Source of the DNA: a virus
Direction: 5' to 3' (one strand)
IMG/VR virus record: IMGVR_UViG_3300041955_000247
Span: 1-64,000 of that record
DNA length: 64,000 nucleotides
Shown here: positions 40,840 through 46,863 of the stretch, one piece after another
Layout of the letters: each line of letters starts with the position of its first letter
Numbering within the stretch: the first letter of the stretch is position 1
Translations under genes and position numbers: made by a program
Notes under the pieces: generated by a model
What the model saw: only the letters and a program-made list of their open reading frames with translations
Databases searched by the model: none
What the model was told of the DNA's origin: nothing

Positions 40840-40889
40840 AAGACCACGAAGCAACAGGAATAAAATTACACTCCTATGCCTTCTTGCGA

Positions 40890-40988
40890 TTACGAGCCTA
40901 TTGCCTTGTAATAGGCATACCACGTTAGATAGGTTGCGCCTTGCGTGCCTGGGCCATGCGGTTCGATAAGAGTCAATTTGAGTTTCAC
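40890..40988 (-). CDS. 32-aa small protein in the cassette array
   Basis: GTG at 40988 with AATAGGAG 5 bases before. The product (MKLKLTLIEPHGPGTQGATY, then LTWYAYYKAIGS) has a strand-turn-helix look. The upstream gene's TAG is part of the ribosome binding site, as in other members of this array. Function unknown. Confidence 0.55.
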   Translation of the reverse strand: MKLKLTLIEPHGPGTQGATYLTWYAYYKAIGS

Positions 40989-40996
40989 GGCCGCTC

Positions 40997-41143
40997 CTAT
41001 TCCTCGTTGAGGTATTTGAGAAGATCGTCCACGTTATCAAAGGAGGCTTCGGGCGGCGCTGCATCAGCCTCCATAATAGAACGCACGAAAGTGGGATCGT
41101 ATCCATCCCACCAACATCGCAATCGAAACCAAAGATCGCGCAC
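40997..41143 (-). CDS. 48-aa small protein in the cassette array
   Basis: GTG at 41143 with ATAGGAG 6 bases before. The product begins MRDLWFRLRCWWDGYDPTFV and continues acidic (ADAAPPEASFDNVDDLLKYL) to a Glu-Glu end. The last codons GAG GAA TAG are the start of the GAGGAATAGGAGCGGCC junction before the next gene. Function unknown. Confidence 0.65.
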   Translation of the reverse strand: MRDLWFRLRCWWDGYDPTFVRSIMEADAAPPEASFDNVDDLLKYLNEE

Positions 41144-41160
41144 GCCGGTCTCCTATATCT

Positions 41161-41580
41161 CTACGGGGTTGCTGGTAAAATCTGTTTGACGATCCATCTT
41201 CGCATTCGGGCAAATCGCTGCTCTGGCGTTTCTTTTATATTAAAACCAAAATCATCGTCGTTTTCAAAAACGACTTCGCGAGCCATCGCCGATGCAATCC
41301 CAAACACCGCAGACACTTTATCGGCGTCCTCATAGTCGAGGCCGAGCATATCAATGCCGCGAGCCTTGCCTACCGCGCCTATGGCACAGACAGCGCCAGT
41401 ATCAGGTTCAACAAGTTCACCGGCAATCAGTTTCTTTTCCGGTAACGCATCGAGCGCCGCAAGCATTTCCTTTAGGAAGGCTTGACCACGCCGACCTTTG
41501 ATCGCGCTGGCGACCGCACCACGGTAAAGGTAGCCAGAATTATCCTCACCATAATCATCGCTGTAGCCGCTGCGGCTCAT
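41161..41580 (-). CDS. Conserved phage/prophage protein (SRSGYSDDY family)
   Basis: A 139-residue protein with TTAGGAAG before the ATG. It starts MSRSGYSDDYGEDNSGYLYR and contains GQAFLKEMLAALDALPEKKL, AVCAIGAVGKARGIDMLGLD and ETPEQRFARMRRWIVKQI. Proteins of this type are frequent in prophages and phages of Proteobacteria. No catalytic motif is known. Its stop is in the GAGATATAGGAGAC junction. Confidence 0.75.
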   Translation of the reverse strand: MSRSGYSDDYGEDNSGYLYRGAVASAIKGRRGQAFLKEMLAALDALPEKKLIAGELVEPDTGAVCAIGAVGKARGIDMLGLDYEDADKVSAVFGIASAMAREVVFENDDDFGFNIKETPEQRFARMRRWIVKQILPATP

Positions 41581-41589
41581 GCTGGCTTC

Positions 41590-41907
41590 CTAATTCTCTT
41601 GGCCTGATTGTTGAACAATCGGCGTCGTAGGCACGCTGCACATCCCCCCGCCGCCAGTATGCTTAACGAAGAACTCAAGATGATCTGGCGAGCCTTCATC
41701 AAACACAATATCAAAGCCACACTCCCACATGCCGTCGCGTATTCGAGGCTCGACAAACTTTTTGAAACGTCCCTTGCGACCGTTGCTTAGAGTAAACTCT
41801 GTGCCGAACGGCAATCGCGCCCATATTTCTCGGATGACTTCTGGCATTTCACCGTATAGTCCCGGCAAGTGTTCATCGAGGAAGTCTTGTGCCTCGTCCC
41901 GATTCAT
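41590..41907 (-). CDS. 105-aa unknown protein in the cassette array
   Basis: ATG at 41907 with ATAGGAACCACC before it. The product starts MNRDEAQDFLDEHLPGLYGE, then VIREIWARLPFGTEFTLSNG and a beta-rich part ending FVKHTGGGGMCSVPTTPIVQ. It may be a small enzyme-like or binding domain; no family recognised. Confidence 0.65.
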   Translation of the reverse strand: MNRDEAQDFLDEHLPGLYGEMPEVIREIWARLPFGTEFTLSNGRKGRFKKFVEPRIRDGMWECGFDIVFDEGSPDHLEFFVKHTGGGGMCSVPTTPIVQQSGQEN

Positions 41908-41919
41908 GGTGGTTCCTAT

Positions 41920-41944
41920 CATGCTTATCCGGTTTAGACACACA
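41920..41944. repeat. Left arm of 25-bp inverted repeat flanking two genes
   Basis: The + strand here begins CATGCTTATCCGGTT, has three variable bases (TAG) and ends ACACACA. The same sequence with GCC in the middle is found reversed at 42533-42557, so 22 of 25 positions match. The arms enclose exactly the two genes at 41948 and 42245. It could be a recombination site or a mark of cassette insertion. Confidence 0.7.
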
Positions 41945-41947
41945 GCC

Positions 41948-42229
41948 CTACATCTTGTGTTCGAGTTTTTGTCGAGCAATCGCGGCCTGATCTTCGGCAA
42001 CAATCCGCGCGTAGTTTGCGGTTTTGGCTTCATCGTCCGCCTTGCGCCGGGCCGCAAAGCCATCAAGAGCGCGCTGGAACGCCTGCCTTGGCGTCAGCCC
42101 CTGCTTAAAAAGCGGATACCAGTGCGATGTGTAGATAGTGAACTCACCGCGCTCGTAGCCAAATTCGCCTTGAATTACGTCCTCGTCGAGGGTCTGAATC
42201 CATTTTCTAAATTGTTTGCTCTGGATCAT
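41948..42229 (-). CDS. 93-aa unknown helical protein in the flanked cassette
   Basis: ATG at 42229 behind GGGGAGAGAAACC, a ribosome binding site different from the TAGGAG type used by most genes around it. The product has a mixed N-terminus (MIQSKQFRKWIQTLDEDVIQ, GEFTIYTSHWYPLFKQGLTP) and a long helix (ALDGFAARRKADDEAKTANY). It is the first of two genes between the 25-bp inverted repeats. Function unknown. Confidence 0.65.
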   Translation of the reverse strand: MIQSKQFRKWIQTLDEDVIQGEFGYERGEFTIYTSHWYPLFKQGLTPRQAFQRALDGFAARRKADDEAKTANYARIVAEDQAAIARQKLEHKM

Positions 42230-42244
42230 GGTTTCTCTCCCCGA

Positions 42245-42499
42245 CTAGATGATCATCCGCAGCGGGATTGCATCGACGGTCGGACGCGGGTCCGCTTGCC
42301 GTTTCAGATCGCGCTCGAACTCGGCCGTCAATTCGTCAATATCCGGGTCGGATTTTGGAATTTCCGGTGCAATTCTCGTGATGAAGCACTGCACCGGAAT
42401 GCCGCCATCGGTCTCGCCCTGCCAAACACGCGCCGGAACGTCCCGGCCGCCGACTACGAGCGTCACGATCTTGCTGGTGCTCTCGATTCTGATCTTCAT
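42245..42499 (-). CDS. 84-aa conserved phage protein in the flanked cassette
   Basis: ATG at 42499 with AGAGGCGGCAA before it. The product starts MKIRIESTSKIVTLVVGGRD and contains VPARVWQGETDGGIPVQCFI and a final PTVDAIPLRMII. Near-identical short proteins are common in Rhizobiales phages and prophages, to my recollection. A beta-rich binding protein; function unknown. Confidence 0.7.
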   Translation of the reverse strand: MKIRIESTSKIVTLVVGGRDVPARVWQGETDGGIPVQCFITRIAPEIPKSDPDIDELTAEFERDLKRQADPRPTVDAIPLRMII

Positions 42500-42532
42500 T
42501 TGCCGCCTCTATATCTAGTAGGTCTCAGCGTT

Positions 42533-42557
42533 TGTGTGTGGCAACCGGATAAGCATG
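42533..42557. repeat. Right arm of 25-bp inverted repeat
   Basis: The reverse complement reads CATGCTTATCCGGTT, GCC, ACACACA and matches 41920-41944 in inverted orientation at 22 of 25 positions. It sits between the stop of the gene at 42562 and the start region of the gene at 42245. Inversion between the arms would reverse both enclosed genes relative to the array. Confidence 0.7.
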
Positions 42558-42561
42558 GTTC

Positions 42562-42753
42562 CTATTTTGGCAAGCGTATTAACTTGCGTGCGTTGGGCAG
42601 CATATTGTTATCATAATAAAGCAGCCCGGTCATGCCGTCGTCCCATCTGACGAGAACGCAATAGTCGTCAGCGCGCTCGACTACACCGTGAGATGTGGCG
42701 ACCACAACATCGGGCTGCTCAACCCGATCACCGACCTTTAGATGCGCCTTCAT
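42562..42753 (-). CDS. 63-aa beta-rich protein in the cassette array
   Basis: ATG at 42753 with AAAATAGGAGCGGTC before it. The product starts MKAHLKVGDRVEQPDVVVAT and contains HGVVERADDYCVLVRWDDGM, a layout like small SH3-type or KOW-like barrels. It ends ARKLIRLPK. Function unknown. Confidence 0.68.
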   Translation of the reverse strand: MKAHLKVGDRVEQPDVVVATSHGVVERADDYCVLVRWDDGMTGLLYYDNNMLPNARKLIRLPK

Positions 42754-42757
42754 GACC

Positions 42758-42785
42758 GCTCCTATTTTGCTAATGCCGTTCGCGG
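42758..42785. repeat. 28-bp direct repeat, copy 1
   Basis: This segment (starting GCTCCTATTTTGCTAATGCC and ending GTTCGCGG) is repeated without change at 43240-43267. It spans the LAK-stop end of one gene and the ribosome binding site of the next. Confidence 0.8.
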
Positions 42786-42968
42786 CGAAAGTTTCTGTTT
42801 GACGGCACTCCAACGCACACGCCGCCGCGACAGTTCATTCTCTATCATTTTTAGGTTGCCGTAGATAATATCAGTCGGCATTCCACAGTCGCGGCGGCGC
42901 TTGAAATAGATGTTGATACGCTCCTGCAAATGGAGCAATCGCTCCGTATCTATTTCAGCCACGCGCAC
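42762..42968 (-). CDS. 68-aa helical protein in the cassette array
   Basis: GTG at 42968 behind ATAGGAG. The product starts MRVAEIDTERLLHLQERINI, is rich in Arg and Leu (YFKRRRDCGMPTDIIYGNLK) and ends TALAK. The LAK-stop ending (GCAAAATAG) is shared with the genes at 44025, 45788 and 45930 because the stop is part of a conserved junction. Function unknown. Confidence 0.65.
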   Translation of the reverse strand: MRVAEIDTERLLHLQERINIYFKRRRDCGMPTDIIYGNLKMIENELSRRRVRWSAVKQKLSPRTALAK

Positions 42969-42979
42969 GCGAAAAACTC

Positions 42980-43234
42980 CTATACCTTCAGGCTGATTGC
43001 ATCCGAAAAGAAAGTCTCGGCTTTTGTTCGCAACCCAGTATGGTGATCCATCATCTTAGCGCCGCTGATTTTGTATTCGGCAAATGCGGTTTTTACCTCC
43101 TGCTCAGAGAGGCCGAGTGCGCACTGAATATCGAACACAACGCACCGCAAGTGACCGAGGCGCCGCAGTGCGCGTAGGTATTCGTTGATAGCCGTAGCTA
43201 TCTCTCTAGATGATGGCCGAGGAACGCTGGACAC
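42980..43234 (-). CDS. 84-aa helix-turn-helix-like protein in the cassette array
   Basis: GTG at 43234 with AAAATAGGAGCCAAAC before it. The product has helices SSREIATAINEYLRALRRLG, CVVFDIQCALGLSEQEVKTA (a plausible helix-turn-helix) and a short tail. It may bind DNA. Family not recognised. Confidence 0.62.
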   Translation of the reverse strand: MSSVPRPSSREIATAINEYLRALRRLGHLRCVVFDIQCALGLSEQEVKTAFAEYKISGAKMMDHHTGLRTKAETFFSDAISLKV

Positions 43235-43239
43235 GTTTG

Positions 43240-43267
43240 GCTCCTATTTTGCTAATGCCGTTCGCGG
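43240..43267. repeat. 28-bp direct repeat, copy 2, with gene remnant
   Basis: Identical to 42758-42785. At copy 1 the repeat covers the end of a gene; here only the last codons (TALAK then stop) remain and the frame upstream closes at a TGA. The 80 bases 43235-43315 therefore look like the scar of a deleted or exchanged cassette. No intact gene is seen in them. Confidence 0.65.
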
Positions 43268-43315
43268 TCATGCACCCAACGGCCCTTGCGATCATTTGTT
43301 CACGCAAGCAGTCTC

Positions 43316-43573
43316 CTATTTTGACTTTGGCGGTTTAGGCAAAGGCATCCAATGTGTCATGCCCACCCAATTAGGTTCTTCATCGCCATCACATAAATGC
43401 CACTCGCAGAGACAGCTACACCAGAACATGACAACATAATCAGAACGGGGCTTATCGCCCTTGGCTGGCTTCCCGTATCCCAAACGGGGCTTATCGCCCT
43501 TGGCTGGCTTCCCGTATCCCAAAATGCTGCGTCCGTCTTTCGGCGCAGTTTTGATGGATTGCCACGCGCTCAT
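43316..43573 (-). CDS. DUF551-like protein with internal tandem duplication
   Basis: An 85-residue protein with AATAGGAGCGGCC before ATG. It has the DUF551 frame: MSAWQSIKTAPKDGR at the start, a middle VVMFWCSCLCEWHLCDG, and the ending MTHWMPLPKPP. A 13-residue unit (LGYGKPAKGDKPR) occurs twice in tandem near residues 18-43, coded by an exact 39-bp DNA repeat. DUF551 proteins are common in phages and of unknown function. Confidence 0.78.
   Translation of the reverse strand: MSAWQSIKTAPKDGRSILGYGKPAKGDKPRLGYGKPAKGDKPRSDYVVMFWCSCLCEWHLCDGDEEPNWVGMTHWMPLPKPPKSK
43444..43521. repeat. 39-bp perfect tandem duplication
   Basis: Two exact copies of 39 bases, 43444-43482 and 43483-43521, inside the DUF551-like gene. 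The length keeps the frame. No base differs, so the duplication is recent or under active slippage. Confidence 0.9.
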
Positions 43574-43581
43574 GGCCGCTC

Positions 43582-43830
43582 CTATTCCTCGTCGGGCTTA
43601 TTGACGACATTGTAACCAGCCGCGTTCGATTTGCCATCTTCGTGCATGAACCAATACGCAGACATCAAGCCGCCTGTGGTGGACTCGTCAATGCCGAGGC
43701 GATGAATTTGACGAGTAGGAAAAGAGCCATCAGCGCGTGGTCCCCATTGCTTCCAGCCAGCGAAATTTGTCTCAACAAGAACACACGATTCACCGTTCTC
43801 AAACTGAATTGGCTTGTTCCAATCAATCAC
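43582..43830 (-). CDS. 82-aa conserved phage protein in the cassette array
   Basis: GTG at 43830 with AATAGGAGCGGGTAGC before it. The product starts MIDWNKPIQFENGESCVLVE, then NFAGWKQWGPRADGSFPTRQ and a YWFMHEDGKSNAAGYNVVNK part. Similar short proteins with the WNKPIQFENGE start occur in many phages. Ends Glu-Glu, part of the junction GAGGAATAGGAGCGGCC. Confidence 0.72.
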   Translation of the reverse strand: MIDWNKPIQFENGESCVLVETNFAGWKQWGPRADGSFPTRQIHRLGIDESTTGGLMSAYWFMHEDGKSNAAGYNVVNKPDEE

Positions 43831-43841
43831 GCTACCCGCTC

Positions 43842-44015
43842 CTATTTTGACTTTGGTTTACCGTTGACAGCTTCTATTGCAAATCGCCGAAGGGCATCTG
43901 CTGGACAAGCCGTGGCTCGATGTATTCGCCTTAGCTCACGTTCGTAGTAGCGCGCAACGCGGCGAAATGCTTTCCAGTCCTTCGGTCCAAGTTCGACCCT
44001 CGATAATCGGGACAT
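43842..44015 (-). CDS. 57-aa basic protein in the cassette array
   Basis: ATG at 44015 with GCAAAATAGGAGTGCGGC before it. The product (MSRLSRVELGPKDWKAFRRV, then ARYYERELRRIHRATACPAD) is helical and Arg-rich and ends KPKSK. The next junction follows directly. Function unknown; possible nucleic acid binding. Confidence 0.62.
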   Translation of the reverse strand: MSRLSRVELGPKDWKAFRRVARYYERELRRIHRATACPADALRRFAIEAVNGKPKSK

Positions 44016-44024
44016 GCCGCACTC

Positions 44025-44213
44025 CTATTTTGCTAGTTCGATTTCAGCGACGAGGCCAAGAAGGTCCCGCTCCATCGCGTCCAACTCTTTAAGCCGAGAG
44101 GCGATTTGTTTGCGCTCCGCGTCGATTTTGCCTAGGCGGCCATCCACGCAATCGCATGACGCATAATGATGGTTCATCTTACCGCAGCTTTGGCACTTCC
44201 GGGGCAAACGCAC
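44025..44213 (-). CDS. 62-aa zinc-knuckle plus coiled-coil protein
   Basis: GTG at 44213 with GGAATAGGAGCGGCC before it. Residues 7-25 contain CQSCGKMNHHYASCDC, a likely zinc site. The rest is a coiled coil (ERKQIASRLKELDAMERDLL) ending ELAK. Function unknown. Confidence 0.65.
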   Translation of the reverse strand: MRLPRKCQSCGKMNHHYASCDCVDGRLGKIDAERKQIASRLKELDAMERDLLGLVAEIELAK

Positions 44214-44221
44214 GGCCGCTC

Positions 44222-44434
44222 CTATTCCTTCATCGCCTGTTTGGCGTGTTGCTTACAGAACCTTTGATCCGGCCCATAGCCACGTCTGCGGCGGCACTGA
44301 TGGAACAAATAAGACACTCCATCGGCAACCTCTGCAATGCAATCGCCCCATCGCTCGGCGTGGCCGTTCGGGTTACCAGCCCATGCGCCATACCGGCGCT
44401 TGCCGTCTTTTCCGGGGTTGGGGACGAGAACCAC
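44222..44434 (-). CDS. 70-aa Cys/His-rich protein in the cassette array
   Basis: GTG at 44434 with ATAGGAGACTCGT before it. It has a beta-rich N-terminus (RRYGAWAGNPNGHAERWGDC) and a C-terminal Cys/His set (LFHQCRRRRGYGPDQRFCKQ, then HAK) that could bind zinc. Short proteins with this RGYGP-Q-FCKQHAK ending are frequent in phages. Function unknown. Confidence 0.68.
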   Translation of the reverse strand: MVLVPNPGKDGKRRYGAWAGNPNGHAERWGDCIAEVADGVSYLFHQCRRRRGYGPDQRFCKQHAKQAMKE

Positions 44435-44443
44435 ACGAGTCTC

Positions 44444-45061
44444 CTATATCTCTTTCCGCTTCCTGTCCGCCGCGCGCTTGCGCACGAATCGGCCTTTCCC
44501 GACCTGCTTCCAGTGGCCGTACACACTGGCGGTCGAAACCCCCAGCTTCTCGGCCACCTTGGGGCCGGTCATGCCGCCGTTTAGAAGCTCGCCCACGCGC
44601 TTAATTCTGTCGGGTGTCATGTACACTTTCGGCCCCCAACTCTTGTCCTTGCGGCGCGCTCGTAGCGCGGCAATGCCCGCAGAGGTTCGCTGCGCGATGA
44701 TCTGGCGCTCGAACTCGGCAACAAGGCCTAAAACACCAAGCACAAGTTTCCCCGATACAGTCCCGAAGTCGAAGTTTTCTTGGAGCGAGCGAAAATACGC
44801 GCCTTTGGCGTAAATTGCGTCGAGGCGAGCGTAAAGCTGCCGCATAGACCGCGCCAGCCGGTCAAGCCGCCACACAACGAAAGTATCGCCTTCGCGTAAA
44901 TCCTTGATGGCGTAATCCAGCGCCGGGCGCTTAGCGGATGCCCCGGATACCTTTTCAACGTGCAGATTGTCCGGCTTGACCCCCGCCGCCTTGAGGGCGT
45001 CGGTTTGCAGGTCAAGCGATTGATCTTCGGTCGAGACGCGGGCATAGCCGACAAGTGCCAT
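44444..45061 (-). CDS. Small serine recombinase (resolvase/invertase family)
   Basis: A 205-residue protein. The catalytic domain has YARVSTEDQ with Ser10, then YAIKDLREGDTFVVWRLDRL with the conserved Arg residues, and the E-helix with EFERQIIAQRTSAGIAALRA. The C-terminus is a helix-turn-helix (GPKVAEKLGVSTASVYGHWK) for site binding. The size matches Tn3 resolvase and Hin/Gin. It is the first gene of the minus-strand half of the array, 97 bases from the divergent gene. It could invert or resolve DNA nearby, for example at the repeats found in the array. Confidence 0.92.
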   Translation of the reverse strand: MALVGYARVSTEDQSLDLQTDALKAAGVKPDNLHVEKVSGASAKRPALDYAIKDLREGDTFVVWRLDRLARSMRQLYARLDAIYAKGAYFRSLQENFDFGTVSGKLVLGVLGLVAEFERQIIAQRTSAGIAALRARRKDKSWGPKVYMTPDRIKRVGELLNGGMTGPKVAEKLGVSTASVYGHWKQVGKGRFVRKRAADRKRKEI

Positions 45062-45087
45062 TTCCTGTACCTAAGCAGATTGGCAGC

Positions 45088-45130
45088 ATACTATATGGGA
45101 CTTGACAACCTGTCAAGACCGTGATTTGAT
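45088..45130. promoter_or_regulatory. Bidirectional promoter with -35 boxes inside one palindrome
   Basis: CTTGACA (45101-45107), ACC, TGTCAAG (45111-45117) is a perfect palindrome whose halves are TTGACA boxes facing opposite ways. On the + strand TTGACA (45102-45107) is 17 bases from TTTGAT (45125-45130). On the minus strand TTGACA (45116-45111) is 17 bases from TAGTAT (45093-45088), or 15 from TATAGT. The two promoters share the palindrome, so one bound protein could switch both. The recombinase is a candidate. Confidence 0.6.
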
Positions 45131-45157
45131 TAAAAGACAGAATGGAGATTCAGGCCG

Positions 45158-45454
45158 ATGCCATGCTATCAGCCCAATGGAACGCCACTGACTGACCGAG
45201 AGCGTGAAGTGTTGGTCATTCTGATGGAAGAATGCGCCGAGGTCATTCAGGCAGCGAGCAAGCTGATCCGGTTTGGCAAAGAGACCCGTCCCGATGATTT
45301 GCATTTGCCGAATAGCGAAGTTCTCGGCATCGAGATTGGCGATCTAAAATGTATGATTGACAATGTGTTGTTCGAGGGGATCATCAGCCAAGAACACTTG
45401 ACGCTCGGCGCGAAACGCAAGCAAGCTCGGCTTGCTCAGTATATGCAGACGTAA
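45158..45454 (+). CDS. MazG-like nucleotide pyrophosphohydrolase-type protein
   Basis: A 98-residue all-helical protein. The pattern LVILMEECAEVIQAASKLIR carries the EExxE metal site, and GIEIGDLKCMIDNVL carries the ExxD partner, as in MazG-type phosphohydrolases. Short relatives are common in phages of Rhizobiales. It may cut non-canonical nucleotides or alarmones. It is the first gene of the rightward half, 28 bases after the promoter. Confidence 0.75.
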   Translation: MPCYQPNGTPLTDREREVLVILMEECAEVIQAASKLIRFGKETRPDDLHLPNSEVLGIEIGDLKCMIDNVLFEGIISQEHLTLGAKRKQARLAQYMQT

Positions 45455-45471
45455 ATTGAAGGAATAGGCCG

Positions 45472-45795
45472 ATGGTTCAGACGCGCGATTTTCCCACTGC
45501 CGTTATCGCATCAATTTCGACCGGCATATTGCTCTGTGACTTTGGCAAGATGCAGGAAGCGGCCGAGTATCTCATGGGGCACCCGATCTGGACGCATCAT
45601 TTCGCTGACAAAACTCTTACTTTGGAAATGAAACGAACGATTGCCGAGCAATGTCCTGGTATGCCGATGGAGATTGATGGTGTGACGAAGGACAACTATC
45701 TGGAAAAACTAGCCGTCATCGAAGCTGAAATCGGCAAGACCGTTCGCATCCGTAAGGGCCGCGGCCTCACCGCGATGTTGCCGGCCGGTGGTTGA
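45472..45795 (+). CDS. Conserved phage/prophage protein
   Basis: A 107-residue protein with GGAATAGGCCG just before ATG. It starts MVQTRDFPTAVIASISTGIL and contains MQEAAEYLMGHPIWTHHFAD and LTLEMKRTIAEQCPGMPMEI. Similar proteins with the GHPIWTHHFA core are widespread in phages and prophages; function unknown. The next gene starts within its last codons. Confidence 0.72.
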   Translation: MVQTRDFPTAVIASISTGILLCDFGKMQEAAEYLMGHPIWTHHFADKTLTLEMKRTIAEQCPGMPMEIDGVTKDNYLEKLAVIEAEIGKTVRIRKGRGLTAMLPAGG

Positions 45796-45925
45796 GAACT
45801 GCGCCGTCGATGATTGTCGCAAGCGCGAATATATCGCGGAGATCGAGTTGCTTCGCGCGGAGATCGAGGCGCTTAAACTTGAAATCAAGATGTACGAACA
45901 GAGGTTTGCCGAGTTGGCAAAATAG
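45788..45925 (+). CDS. 45-aa coiled-coil protein in the cassette array
   Basis: GTG at 45788 overlaps the previous stop. The product (MVENCAVDDCRKREYIAEIE, then LLRAEIEALKLEIKMYEQRF) is a coiled coil ending AELAK. The last 25 bases with the stop are repeated exactly at 46205-46229. Function unknown. Confidence 0.6.
   Translation: MVENCAVDDCRKREYIAEIELLRAEIEALKLEIKMYEQRFAELAK
45901..45925 (+). repeat. 25-bp direct repeat at gene ends, copy 1
   Basis: The last 25 bases of this gene (GAGGTTTGCCGAGTTGGCAA plus AATAG) are identical to 46205-46229. Both copies end in the stop codon and encode RFAELAK. This matches a recombination junction between cassettes. Confidence 0.85.
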
Positions 45926-45929
45926 GCCG

Positions 45930-46229
45930 ATGACAGCGGATTTGGGTAAAGAGGCGTTTTATGCGTCCTTGGCGATTATTGGCTTCGTTCTGGGAATGCT
46001 CGGCATTCATTGTCATCGATGGAACTCCTTACTACGAGTAGCCGCAATCTTTTTTGGCTTATTCCTCTGTGCCTTTGGCCTCGGTTCTACTTTGATCGTG
46101 CGTTCTGAGCGCGTCTCCGCCGCCCCCGGGATCATAATCGCCCTTTCGCCTTTGGCCCTGACCGATCCAAGGCTTTTGAAACCCATAGAAAACGGGAGGC
46201 TTACGAGGTTTGCCGAGTTGGCAAAATAG
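45930..46229 (+). CDS. Membrane protein in the cassette array
   Basis: ATG at 45930, with AATAGGCCG before it. The 99-residue product has a first helix (FYASLAIIGFVLGMLGIHCH), a second (LLRVAAIFFGLFLCAFGLGS), and a third weaker one (APGIIIALSPLAL). It ends RFAELAK, coded by the 25-bp repeat. It may be a small integral membrane protein; function unknown. Confidence 0.65.
   Translation: MTADLGKEAFYASLAIIGFVLGMLGIHCHRWNSLLRVAAIFFGLFLCAFGLGSTLIVRSERVSAAPGIIIALSPLALTDPRLLKPIENGRLTRFAELAK
46205..46229 (+). repeat. 25-bp direct repeat at gene ends, copy 2
   Basis: Identical to 45901-45925. The bases that follow differ (CCCGC instead of GCCGA), so the identity stops at the stop codon. Confidence 0.85.
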
Positions 46230-46249
46230 CCCGCTAATACGGAATTAAC

Positions 46250-46354
46250 ATGGATCAACGCACACGAACACTGTTGCTCGCGATTTACGGCACCAAGGCT
46301 GCGGCTGGAGTAATTGTGTTAGCCGTGCTGCTTATCTATCACTTCTGGGGCTGA
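46250..46354 (+). CDS. 34-aa single-span membrane protein
   Basis: ATG at 46250. The product (MDQRTRTLLLAIYGTKAAAG, then VIVLAVLLIYHFWG) has a short basic lead and one membrane helix. It overlaps the next gene at TGATG. Ribosome binding site is weak (GGAATTAAC). Function unknown. Confidence 0.55.
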   Translation: MDQRTRTLLLAIYGTKAAAGVIVLAVLLIYHFWG

Positions 46355-46530
46355 TGGTGATGCGCGGAACGATAATCGTTGCCTCCGTTGTATTTGGGGG
46401 GGTCCTCGGTGGGCAACAGCAACCATTTGCGGCTGGGCTGTTCTTTGGTCCGGTCTGTTTGCCTGCTACGATTTGGCGCGTTAATGACAGATTAACAGGA
46501 ACAAGGAATAGGCCGCTAATGCGTCGTTAG
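46354..46530 (+). CDS. 58-aa membrane protein
   Basis: ATG at 46354 overlaps the previous stop (TGATG). The product has two hydrophobic stretches (TIIVASVVFGGVLGG, FAAGLFFGPVCLPATI) and a basic end that runs into the next ACAAGGAATAGGCCG junction. The pair could be a two-component small membrane set. Function unknown. Confidence 0.55.
   Translation: MVMRGTIIVASVVFGGVLGGQQQPFAAGLFFGPVCLPATIWRVNDRLTGTRNRPLMRR
46501..46515 (+). repeat. Cassette junction repeat ACAAGGAATAGGCCG, copy 1
   Basis: The 15-base sequence recurs at 46849-46863 and in shorter form (GGAATAGGCCG) at 45460-45471. It marks gene borders in the rightward half of the array. Confidence 0.7.
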
Positions 46531-46544
46531 TCGGGATTTGCACG

Positions 46545-46832
46545 ATGATCGAAATGGTTCCTAGGCCCCACATCGTTCGCCGCACTTGTGGCGGTTACTT
46601 GGCCGTTGCATCAAAGCGAGCCCGGTTCCGAATTGGCGTCACGGCGGAAACAGAGGCGGCGGCCGAACATAAGTTCTGGTTCACCTACGTCCGATGGTGC
46701 GAACTGGTCCCACTGGAAGCTGTCGGCGAGTGCACCCAATTAACAGCGCCTCATCTTCGTGGTGAGCGTGAGCCTATCGAGAGGTTGGCTTGGGGGTGCA
46801 CTCACCAGCAGCGTCAAACAAAATCGGTCTAA
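46545..46832 (+). CDS. 95-aa conserved phage protein, last of the array
   Basis: ATG at 46545 (or 46554). The product contains PRPHIVRRTCGGYLAVASKR, then ARFRIGVTAETEAAAEHKFW, a layout seen in short phage proteins of Rhizobiales. The end (ERLAWGCTHQQRQTKSV) is unlike them and may be the product of a cassette exchange. Function unknown. Confidence 0.68.
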   Translation: MIEMVPRPHIVRRTCGGYLAVASKRARFRIGVTAETEAAAEHKFWFTYVRWCELVPLEAVGECTQLTAPHLRGEREPIERLAWGCTHQQRQTKSV

Positions 46833-46848
46833 CACGGGGTTAGCAGAA

Positions 46849-46863
46849 ACAAGGAATAGGCCG
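46849..46863 (+). repeat. Cassette junction repeat, copy 2 (right border)
   Basis: Same 15 bases as 46501-46515. It lies directly against the stop of the minus-strand primase gene at 46865, so it marks the right border of the inserted array. Confidence 0.7.

Noticed and set aside
40828-41106. 92-codon minus-strand frame
   Set aside because: It overlaps two better-supported tiny genes in another phase; only its last 12 codons are of interest as a leader.
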